The position numbers and the translations under genes are program-made. From assembly GCA_027559495.1 (NCBI GenBank), contig JAMXSV010000003.1, positions 3,162,001 to 3,226,000 of the forward strand: a DNA stretch of 64,000 nucleotides, in the 5' to 3' direction. Of this stretch, positions 43,695 to 55,300 are shown piece by piece. The notes under the pieces are model-generated. The model did no database searches and was not told the DNA's origin. It worked only from the letters and a program-made list of their open reading frames with translations. The DNA comes from Aurifilum marmelostoma (Eukaryota > Ascomycota > Sordariomycetes > Diaporthales > Cryphonectriaceae). Each line of letters begins with the position of its first letter. The first letter of the stretch is position 1.

Positions 43695-46600
43695 GTCGTT
43701 CGTTCCCACTTGCAAACTGCCCGTCACCTCTTGGTCTTGTCCATGGAGTGTCAGATGAGAAGCGTCGGCGGCAGCAGCATGCTACGTATGTGCATTTCTT
43801 TGAACCCAGATTGACTAAATTACGATTCTCACAAATTCCTGAGGTAGGTCAGAGGGCGACAGTAACACAAGGAGGGGAGGGTAATGGAGATTTAACAGCT
43901 GCCTTAGGAACTTTGAGGCACGTAAGTTATTTACACCAACGCCAACGTCAGTTCCCAACCCCTCCATCCTCCGTCTGAACCATCTCAAGTCGAGCAGGTG
44001 CCAAAAAGGCTTGTGAGGGCGCTTGGGCATCCTGACAACGATCAAACATTGAACTCGGTGCTGAAGAAGTTCGGCTTGGAGCCTAAGTACTACGGCGAGG
44101 GGCTCGGACAGCTTTGCCAAAATAACGATAACAGCGAGATGGGACGGCTCATGTATTGGTCCAAGTGTAAGCGCCCCGGGCACCGGAAGGATGACTCCCT
44201 GCAGATGTGACACTGGTGGTCCGGACGCCCCAAACCAAGGTAAAACTTCGAGTTGGCAGTTAATCTAACTGCGACGCGATCCTGCGGGCGCACGAAACCC
44301 CCTCAATATATTCATACAGCCTAGAAGGTGGAAGAAAAGAGAGGGAAAGGAAGAAGAAAAGAATAGCAAAGTAAATTTTGGGATCTTGGCCCTTTTCGAA
44401 GAGTTGCATGCCCCGTCTCGCATTGGCATGGCCCGCTCGATTGAGGGTGACACCCAGGTGAATAAGAAGATGACAACGGAAGCAGACGCTGAAACAGACC
44501 CGGACACTCGCAGTCATGATAGGCCCCGATGCAACCCATGCATGGTCCCTTCTGGGCCAGCTGGACACAAACAGTTAGTTTGATTGATATATTGGAAACT
44601 TGATTGACGGACAATCTCTACCCTCCTTGGCAAAATCTTGCCGGGCTTTTCTGAAACTGGGAAACGGGAATAAGAATCGGGCACGAGAGCATCTCCTTGG
44701 CTGCAGTGACAGGCTTGCATGCTGAGGATTTTGATGGAGTCAGGAAATCCACAATAAAGTCAAGTTATGTAACTATCGAAACAGCTCTATTGCATCAAGC
44801 CAATCCAGCCCATGATTGATTCTTATCACGAGCTGGCCTCCTCAGGATCGGGCTGCGAATTCCCCCGAAGCTCGGTCTATCAACAGCCGTTGTCAACACA
44901 CAAACTGTAAGCGCACTTGCTCAACCATCCATGACGCATCAACGACGCCCTGAATGCATGCCACTATAAGGTGGTTGGCTGTCTGAAGTATCTGAAAAAA
45001 GAAGAGACTCACACCGCATTTTCTCAAGGACGCCGCCCCCAAAGGCCGCTACCGTGCACTTTGTGCGACCCGTTGGTATTGATACGAGAACAACTCCGTA
45101 AGCAGATGCGGGAACTATTGAGCGTCTGCATCCTAAAGTGCCCGGGATATTTCTGTGCGCCACCTGAACAAGATTCCGCATGGGCTGAGGACTATCACAT
45201 CGCTCAAGGACGCGTCACTGCTTACCAGCCGGGTCAGCCTCAAAGGGGCCCAGGGCGCCTCTGAACTTTACGTATTATGAAGTAGCCAACACAGATATTG
45301 TACGCACTCCCGGGACCGCAAGGTTGCACGGCAGAATACACCTGCAGTGATATCCACTCTTTTAGCTAGGAAGACATATCCAAGCGAGCTTTTACAGTGG
45401 GCTGCTGAGATGGCAAAGTCCGGAAATTGCTGCAAAAGCAATCGGATCCGATATCTGTCCCAGGGTGGGAAGGTCAGTGCTGCCCGGCTCGGGAGGGCCA
45501 TTCTGGGCGCTTCGAGGCTCTCTCACTGCCGAGAGGCTCCACAACTTTGCTTTGAACAACCATACAAGAAACATCAAATTGGGTTGTCCACGTCAGCCTC
45601 CACCCCTTCTCGTGCATAGCATCATATAAGTTCCCGCGTTTCGGCTCGGAATGCTACTGCTTTGGGAATGATGATGAACTTGGAAAGAAGTCTTCCATGC
45701 ACAATTGGAACTCATTACCACCCTGCATCACTGGTCCAACTTGCTTGTTATCGGATCCGAGGGTCCACAGCCTCTGGGTTCTCGTCCTTCTCCTTCTACG
45801 AGGAGGATACACATTGCAGATGTCGAGAAAGAGTGACGTCTTGATTCTTGATGGTACGATTCTAGGTCACTCACGTACATACTTGAGTCATTTGCATTAT
45901 ATTTCTCCAGAGAATGAGCATGACCAAGAGCAGGCACTGCAACTTGCACACACCGTGATACATATATCGATGCAAACTCTTTTCTCTTGTTCTCCACAAT
46001 TATCAATATTCCAAGCCTGGAGGGCATCAATACACTCCTATTTCCGGTGATTTGCCCGATGCCTCAACGTCGACTTGGACTCTGCAAGAATATAATAGTG
46101 GCTCCACCTGGTCGGGAAGAAACAACCCCCTTGCAAGGAGGTGGTGACCATGTTGGCAATATTGATGTTATTGTACTTTAAAATTAGGTACTTCGCTTGA
46201 AGGATGGCTGCGTTAGCAAGCTTAAGACTATGCTCAGGTAACTACCTAGGTAGTATTGCGGCTCAATACTTGTCCATCAACTGATTACCGAGTGCTTACT
46301 CTCGGACCTCGCATGAACCAGGGAAGGGCAATATTGCGGCTTCGAGAAAACCTGGCTATTCTTGGCTGAGCGTTGACAGGATGTACCGTGCATGCCGTGC
46401 TCAAACTTTGTGAAATCTGTACTGTGACAAGTTGCTCGATTCACATTGCAATTTCCGTTGCTGCATTCCCTTGTCTCTACGCCACGTGCACCCAAATTGT
46501 GGGCAATGCCACACCCTATTTCACGTAAGGAATAAGGTTATTCGTATAAACTTCTACTGAATTACTGGTCAGTCATCCATGACAGAGAAACATCATCATG

Positions 46601-47009
46601 GGTCCTAGCACACAAGCCTATGGTGCTTGTTCAGAAGCCCCAATGCTCGACCCCACGATCATGCTTCCAGCCCGTGTTCTTCCTCCCACGGATCAGTCGT
46701 GATTGGCCATAAGAGAACGATTTCAACCATATCATAACCTCCTTGTTATTACATTCGCTAAAGAACAGTGCACTTCACACTTTGCATCCTGAGACAAAGT
46801 CTCTCTTTGCGGACCAATATTGGAAGTGTCCGCGGCTAGGCATGCACGACACTCCCTCCCTCCAACACTAGTGGACAGGTCCTGTAGTCGTTCATCGATA
46901 TCATGTCTGCTTCTGGGGGTATGGAGTTGCATGGGGTCTGCCGCCACGGCGCATACACGAGATGTGATTGATCATCGAACCTCGCAGCATGCGAGGTGGA
47001 CGACAACGA

Positions 47010-47041
<32 letters not shown>

Positions 47042-47329
47042 TCCTCACTGTCGGAAGCCCCGCTGCAGGATCAATAGTCGCCTCGTTCTTGGTCTTGTCC
47101 AATAGTCTGTCCATTTATGGTAGATGCGAATACCTTCTACGCTGCGAAGCATGAGTGCTCGTGAAGATAAAAGGATCGTCATGTGGCGCTTTCAAAGCAC
47201 GAAAAGATCTCACATCAACATCACATCACTCTCACTCTCCTTCTTCAGCTTCTTCGAGCTCTTCAGCTTCTACAGCATCGTTTATTTCGAACCACTTTCG
47301 TTGACCAGTTCGTCTTTCATTCCTTAAAG
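43695..47329. other. Spacer between the membrane glycoprotein and laccase genes
   Basis: About 3.6 kb of divergent promoter region without a recognisable gene; the longest frames are 117-132 codons and unrelated to known families. It contains a 14-bp perfect palindrome (ACTACCTAGGTAGT, 46241-46254) and a GTC microsatellite. Confidence 0.45.
47011..47040. repeat. (GTC)10 microsatellite
   Basis: Ten perfect GTC units lie 290 bp upstream of the laccase start, in its promoter. Length variation there could alter spacing of regulatory sites; I see no direct sign that it does. Confidence 0.85.
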
Positions 47330-49377
47330 ATGTTCAAATACGCTCTCTTGGCCCTGTCGCTCACGACGGGCGCCTTCGCAACTTTCATTCCTCATCATCA
47401 TGATCTTCACCACGACCTGAAGCCCAGAGCTTCCTGTGAGAACACGGCAACATCTCGTGACTGTTGGGGTGACTACTCCATCGACACCGACTATTACACC
47501 ACGACCCCAGACACTGGTGTCACCCGGGAGTACTGGCTGAACGTCGAGGAAGGTCCTTGTTCTCCAGATGGAGTTGAAGTGAGCACCTGTATGACCTTCA
47601 ACGGCACCATTCCGGGTCCCACGATCTTTGTAAGTCGATGAGGAAGGAACTTTCCCCAGGACAAAGACTCTGAAGTCGCCTGGAGCTAATCAAGCACTAT
47701 TATCATCAGGCCGACTGGGGTGACACACTCAAAGTCCATGTGTACAACAACCTGACAACGAATGGCACTTCAATCCACTGGCATGGCCTCCGCCAGCTCA
47801 ACTCGTCTCATATGGACGGTGTGCCTGGTGTGAGCCAGTGTCCCATCGCTCCAGGCGAGGACATGACCTACGAGTTCCGCGTGACGCAGTACGGAAGCAG
47901 TATGTTCCTCCTCAGTGATATGCAACTTGTGATTCGGGGAGGTGAATGACTAATGCTGAAACTTTGCACTTTCGATAGCCTGGTATCACAGCCACTTTAG
48001 CCTCCAGTACGGTGAGGGCCTCTTTGGGCCTCTCATCCTGAACGGGCCGGCTACAGCAGACTACGATGAGGACATGGGCCTTCTCTTCCTGCAGGACTGG
48101 AGCCACACTCCGGCCTTTGCGCTCTGGGATACTGCAAAGCAGGGTGGACAGCCCACAATGGAGAACGGTCTGATCAACGGTACAAACACCTACAACAACA
48201 GTGGCACCGTCACGGGTCAGAAGTGGGAGGCTACCTTTGAGGCCGGAAAGAAGTATCTCTTCCGCATCGTCAACGTTGCCGTGGAGGGCCACTTTGACTT
48301 TAGCATTGATGGACGTAAGTAAAGAGCCTTCTTGACCCTGACAAAATTAGATCGTCCTCTAACCAATAATGTCCCTAGATAACCTGACCGTCATCGCCAA
48401 CGACCTGGTCCCCATCGTCCCGTACACCACCGACAGCCTGCTTGTCTCCATCGGCCAGCGATACGATGTCATCGTCGAGGCCAACGCCGAGGCAGGCGAC
48501 TACTGGCTCCGTGCAGGCTGGCAGACTGCCTGCGCCACCAATAGCAACCCAGACAGCATGACTGGCATCATTCGCTACGACAGCTCCAGCACCGCCGACC
48601 CGACCACGACGGGCCACACCATCAGCACCTTCTGCGGCGACGAGCCCATCGAGAGCCTGGTCCCCTACCTCAAGAAGGACGTCGGAAACATTGTGAGCAC
48701 GTCGGAGGAGGACCTGTACTTTTCCTTCGGGAGCTACTTCACCTGGACCCTCAACGGCTCCTCTTTCTACATCGACTACACCAACCCGACACTGAACTAC
48801 ATCTTTGACAACAACACCAACTTCCCTGCGGAATACAACGCCGTCAACGTCGGCTCGTCTTCCTCCAACGGCTCTGACTGGACTGTTGTCATCATCACCG
48901 ATGAGGTACGTCCCTTTGTTGCTTCCTACTTTCCTCCGTTTTACCTATGAATGCTTTTCATGCTTCCTGTATCTATATACATTTCATACTGACTCTTCAC
49001 AGACCGGCTTCGGCATTTACCACCCAATCCACCTCCACGGCCACGACTTCTGGATCGTGGGCTCCGAGGCCGCCGCCTTCGACATGAGCACCTTCAAACC
49101 CAACACCACCAACCCGGCCCGCCGAGACACCACCGTCCTTCCCGCCAACGGCTACCTCGCCCTGGCCTTCCAGCTCGACAACCCGGGCGCCTGGGTCTCC
49201 CACTGCCACATCGCCTGGCACGCGTCCGAAGGCTTCTCCATCGAGTTTGTCGAGTCTGAGCAGCAGATCTCGGCCACGCTGGGGGCCTCGGCGAGCGCCT
49301 TCGTCAAGGACACCTGTGAGACTTATAATACTTACAATGCGACCGCTGTATTCCACCAGGATGACTCGGGTATCTAA
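47330..49377 (+). CDS. Laccase (secreted multicopper oxidase, asco-laccase type)
   Basis: Five exons (47330-47629, 47710-47899, 47979-48314, 48379-48905, 49003-49377), introns 64-97 bp, encode 575 residues. A signal peptide ends GAFA near residue 17, followed by a His-rich segment (HHHDLHHDL). All four copper motifs are present: HWHG (123-126), WYHSH (165-169), HPIHLHGHD (458-466) and HCHIAWH (518-524). C519 is the type-1 copper cysteine. The chain ends in DSGI, the conserved asco-laccase C-terminal plug. The enzyme oxidises phenols at the type-1 site and reduces oxygen to water at the trinuclear cluster; in fungi this serves pigment formation, detoxification or lignin attack. The axial position ten residues after C519 is F529, where asco-laccases usually have Leu. 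All splice phases agree. Rich in NxS/T glycosylation sites. Confidence 0.93.
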
Positions 49378-52300
49378 CACGGTGGAGAGTGGTTTTCTAT
49401 TTCCTGTTTCAGTGACTATAATGGTTCAATCGGCATTTAGCTGGTCTGTATCAGGGGGAGGAAAGTGAGTGTATAATGTCTTTTTATGTTGGTAATGATG
49501 CAATGCCAGTGAAGATGGTTTATTGCTTTTTTTGTTCTAACTTCTTGTCTACCTTTGCTTGTATTAATTAGTACATATTGCCTTTGTTTTTCGTTCATCT
49601 GTTCTACTTCTTCCTTTGCAACCTATTTTTTACAATCTTTCTTGTCCAGAGTTGTTTTGTTTACCCTAGGGTAGTTTACGAAGTCTACCAGCTTGTCCTG
49701 CATTTTATGCAATTTATAGATTGTAGATCAATGCTACCAGACCTGTTTGAAGCTTGAGTCAAGACCTAATCCGCATCGATGTGAATATGTGAATGCCTCT
49801 CGTCATTCATTATTGGTTGTTGATTCCTTGGTGACATGGGATAGCTTAGGAAAAAGCCAAAGCGAAGCGATAGGAGGACAAAGAAGAAAGGCCCTATTAT
49901 CAACGAATATCGCATTTCGATATAAATCTGACCAGCCCTATGTCCTTTGGCAGCTTGTTGGTGGCAGTCCCAAACCACAATCAGACCCTTAATTATAGCA
50001 AGGCACAATATGTACCTCGCAGAGCACCACCTGCAACAAGCCCAAATCTTAATTATCGGACAACATGAGCAAAGATGACACTGACTTCAAAGCTGAGAGC
50101 TAAGCCAGCCGCATATTCAAGACTGGACTTGGTCCCTGAATACTTAGTAGACGATAATAATCAAAGTAAAACACTCACACCAGGACTCGACTAATTAATC
50201 AATGACTTTGTGCTAATGCACATGCCTCTGGCGTGTGACATGAGAATGTACTGAGGATATTCAAACCGCAATCTATATGATGAGGATTTAGATTGTCCTG
50301 AAGGAGGTTATTAGATAGCCGTTCTGGTTGTCGAGAATGACTGTGCTACAGTGAGTAACCATCTGTCTGTCGGCTCTAAGTGGCTCGGTCCAGCCTGACT
50401 CTCCTTCCTTATGAGTGAGCACTGTCACTAGGCTGGGGAAGCACCGATTTCGGTCTTGATGCTATCTAGTGGAAACTCCATGGCTGTACAACTCTCGGGT
50501 CTGATTGCCATCTGTCTGCTCAACACTATGGGTGAGAGTGCCCTAGTGAGAGGCTTGCCCACGGAGGCTGTATGCGCGAGAGTGACACCAGCCTACTCAT
50601 AATAAAGGCCACAGTAAAACAAATGACAAGGTAAAGCCTAGAATAATTGAATCCGTCTATACGAACTTGACATGACCTCTCCTTGCATGACCCAGAGACA
50701 TCTCCCTCATGGACAGTAGTGGCACACCTTGTACGTCCAGAACGGAACACAAAGATTACCAGACGTATATGACGAGACCTCCTCATGAAACACTTGCAAA
50801 ATCTTTTCTCGTCAGTGGCCCAGTCACAAAGAAAAGAAGGTTCTCACTCTTAATCAGTGGCGTCGACGCCCAAGGTGACACTTACCATAACGCCCAAGGT
50901 GAGACCTACCACCTGCTGTCATGCAGACGGCACGTTTTCCTTCATAAGTCCAGCAGAGATCCTGCCCTCTCAAGACGTACAACGAAACTTTGTGGACATG
51001 TTCCACCGGTGCCCAGACACGCACACTTGTGCCGGACTTGTTTGGGCTACAACACACGCACCAGCATCTTGTTCCACCTGGGATACAAGGCCGGAGAGAG
51101 GTTTGGGGGGGGGGAGGTCTTGTCTCCAAGGAGACGAAGACGACGGTGGACAGTGTGATCAACACACCGTGCTTTTGCGCGTCGCCTTTGTCTCACAGTG
51201 AAACTGTCCAAGAGTCTCCACCCCACGGGTGCCGTTTTCTCCTCTCTTTCTTTTCCCAGCCTTCAGTTCCCTGCATCGTGTCTTTGAATAGAAAACAGTG
51301 AACCCCTGCCCCTCAAAAAGAAAAGACTTCATTTCGTAGATCCCGCTCGGCACCTACCGTCCATCTCCGTGGGCCGCGGCGGGACAACAATCGGATAACA
51401 ACGAGGGTTTCGCAGCGAGTGCCGTCTGGGCCGCCGTCAATCGAGCCGTGTGGACACCCACCAGCAGGGGAAGATGATGACACACACGTCCATTGGGCAT
51501 AGCAAAAGCCCACCTTGTAAGAAGAAGTTGAACGGCATGACCTCGAGACACCTTTCCCTCGGCTACGTATGCTCGACGCGTGGTGTTGGCTAAGACACGC
51601 GGAAGGGAAGGCCCTTCCCTGTGGGCCTGTCAAGACGAGCTTGGGATTATGGCATGGGGAAAGAATGCAACAGACAACGTGATGCTGTGGTATAGTAACA
51701 TGTACCTGAGGGGGTTGATCTGCCCACTCACCGATTCCACCCATCCATTCCAACTGGAGATGTATCGAGGAGGTGGAAACAACATCTTACCGAGACTGGT
51801 GGTAGTGGTGGTGCGTGATGCCTGTATCTCAAGATGAATGCTGACCTTTCGTGTGAAACGTTTCCCCAGATTTTTTCGCCATTGCACAACATGAGAGTTC
51901 AACGGCCGCAGACCCCCCTCTCGCCCCTTTGGTCTGGACCCCCCTCCCGGGCTTAGATTCTGGAAGCTCGCACGCGCTGCCCGACTGCTTTTCCGGAAGG
52001 GCCGTGGCATCAAAATCTCCCTTTTGCGGAGCCGGACTGGCTCGGCTCCTGGAAATTTGTAGAGCAGCAACCCCGGAATGAGGAGATTGGCTGTGGGTCT
52101 TTCCTGTCAGCCGCGGGATGGGGATGCATGGGCAGTTGGGAGGGGTCCCATCTCTCTCTAGCAAGGATGATGAGTCTTGAAACGTTCACATACTTTGGTA
52201 CTGTGGTAGATCTGCACGGGGGGGGGGCACATATTCTGGAGGGGGCCGCGCGGTGTGCGTGTGCGTGTCTGTGTGTCCGTACCGCTTCATGGTAGCAACC

Positions 52301-55300
52301 TCCCTTTTCGGGCACCGCGCATCTTTGGGTGGGATGTTTCATGTTTCGACGAAACCACTGGTCGGCATGCTTCTTTCTCAATTTTTCCTTATTACTTTAT
52401 CAACCTGCCCACAGACCAAGCTTTGGCCGATATACCCGACAAACATGGGGATGGTTACACTTCGCAATCCTGCTATCATCTTGCGTAGTCTTTCTGATGC
52501 ACAAACAGGGACAGATGCCAGACGTCGACACGGATCAAGATGCCGGAGCCTCGGAACTTCTCAACCCACATCGTCGCCCAAAATGGGATTGTCGTTTTTT
52601 CTTCTTTCTTTCTTCTTCTTATTATCCTGGGTCGTCTAAAAATGTACATCGTACCAAGATTGGTTTTGTGTAGTAGTAATGCAAAACGCTTGGTGCTGAC
52701 AGCGGCGAGGGGAGGTCCAGGCGGGCCACTCACTGAATGCCCTCGGACGGTTCGCAGAATGATTCCGAAGCCAGCTAAACGACCTAGAACCTGACTTACC
52801 TACGACGATTGTTCCACCACCAAAATCAATAGCATCTATAGGGTGACCCGGGGGAAGCGTTTTTGGCCGAGAAACAGGGGGGGATTGTTGTTGTTGCGAC
52901 GGCGGATCATGAAGAGGCCAAGTGCGAAAACCCCCGAGACCACGTACCCAAGTACTGATTACTACTAGAATTACCAGTAGTAGTATAGCAGTGCCGGCCT
53001 CCTCTCACACACCCTCTCTTCTCACAACTTGGCTGCTGAGACCCGGCCAGTCGGTGGCCGCACAGACGGCACCGGGGCGACCGGCCCATAGGTTCTCTTG
53101 TCCCCTTCCCATGGCGGCCACGAAGCCAGTTTGACTGGGCTCGCGTCATACGCAACGCCGGGGTCTGGATTTAGAACGGAAGACTTGTTCCATGCTTCAT
53201 GCGCAAAAGGCTGATACACTTTGACAGCACGTGGACTTGGGTGCGAGCGACCGAGCCGAATAGCCTGAATCGGTGGACGGTTTCGTTTCATAAATCGTGC
53301 ATGCATACAGAGTGAGAGTACCAATGCATTGGGTGGTGTGGGTTGAGGTGTGGTGGGCATGGCGTGCTTCAGAACTGCAGCAGCGTACTGATCTTCCCCC
53401 GGGGGTGCTGTCTTAGCAGTGGCCCGAGGTGACTCCAGCCAGTGACAGCGCGAGTGAGCACTCGCCGCCTCCCGTTGGCTGACAGACGCGCAAGGGGGCG
53501 GGGGAGAGGGGGAGGGGGGGGTCACACTTGCATACGCAATGCATTTCCCCCGAGTGTCTCAGCTCAGGAGGCTCCAACAGTCAGTCAGCTGGCTGAGGCA
53601 GTTGGGGCGCTCATTTTCTTACTCTGGCAATTCCAATATCCGACACTTTACTCATCGCGCTTGTCCACTGGTTGTCATCCTTCGGCTGGGTCTCTTTTTT
53701 TGCTTCTTTCTTTTTTCCCATACTATCCTAGAACACAGTTGGATGAGACGAGGCGACTGTTGACAGGTGTCGCCCTATCATCAAGCTGACGACGCCTCCT
53801 TATTCCCCCCCCAAACCTGAATTCTTACCGGATGAGGAAACCGTGTGGCTAGAGAGGCTTTCTCTATTGGTGTTCGCGTCATGGGATTCGAATTTACCAT
53901 GCCCAGCGCTACTGCACGAAGGGAACCCTGCGGGGACGCCTACTGCCTATCGGCGGATGAACTCTTCGCAGGATAGCCTGTCCGTTGTCCGGTAGCCATG
54001 TTGCAGCAGGTTAATTGATGAATGGCGTGAGAGATTGGTGGAATACCACGATGCTTTTTGAATGACACCCCGTAGTGGCAAGTTGACGGCTTTTTACGAG
54101 AAGGTTTTCGTAGTCGGCGGTTCGAAATATACTAGGACATCATAGCAGTGCATTGACGAATATCGCCTCCTTGCATCTCTAGATTAATTCCTCGGGTTCA
54201 AAGTTTGGAAAGATGAGGAAGGACGGGGTCAGCAAAGCGGACCAACCGCTGAAGGCAGAAAGATGCTCTCGGCGGCAATTACCGCCAGTTTGTATATGGT
54301 GAGGGGGTCTTTTTTTTCTCTTTCTTTTCTTCCACATTCATAAGAAAGAGAACAGGCCCTTGCGATCTGCACAATCCTTATCGGCAACAGTTTCGCTGCT
54401 TCGCTGCTTCGAGGCGAGATCGGTGGGGTCCGGGGTAATCAACCAGCGCTGAGCCGAAGGATGGCAGATGCAGACAGCAGGATCGAATGTTGTCAAAGTC
54501 TGGTTAATGCTACAAGCTGACGAGGCCCTCTCGAGATTTTTTTTCCTTCTTCTTCTTTCGACAGGCATCCGTGGGGAGCTTGTTGTGAAGAATCATATGG
54601 CCATCTCGCAATACCTTGCAGTAAACTGTAATATACGTGAGCCACCACTGGCCCAAACTTGAGACGGCAGCCGAATCATGTAGTCCACTGATCTTGGGAC
54701 TGAAAATTGGAGCCCTGCAGAGAAGATAAGGTTCATCCTGTATTGTGTAGTACTGCAAGTCCCCAGCGCAAAAGGCGCGCTACGGGTCACAGCACAGGAG
54801 GTGCGCATGCTGCCGTGATCAAGTCGTTTTCTTCCGAGCACGACAGGACCGGACGCAGGGCGTACCTTCGAGATGGTGAGCACTGATCGACACGCCCGGA
54901 TCCTCTTCTACCGTCCTGCTCCTGAGCCGAAAGGGACAGGCACTATGAATACAAAATTTTCGCTCCCCTATTTTCCCCCCCTTCTCTTTTCTTGAGCTTC
55001 CTGTCGCAGCAAGGAGGATCGACTATACAGTAATCCTCAGGAGACAGACCCATGCAGGCAGAATATTCGCCGATGGGCTTTCAGGGTCCGGGTCTGGCGC
55101 AAGGGAGCTAGGCCAAATGTTCCTGAAGCAGCCATGCGATACGCCGTCTGTCTGCAAGTTGTGTTGTGTTGTGTTGCGTTGCGTGCGTCTACCCGCACCC
55201 GCTGTCCTGATCAGTCGAGGTGGCCGTTTCAAAAAAGGACGATCCCTTCCGAGTCTTCCTCCTTCCGAAAATCTGCCCAGGCCATGCCAATTCTTCCGAA

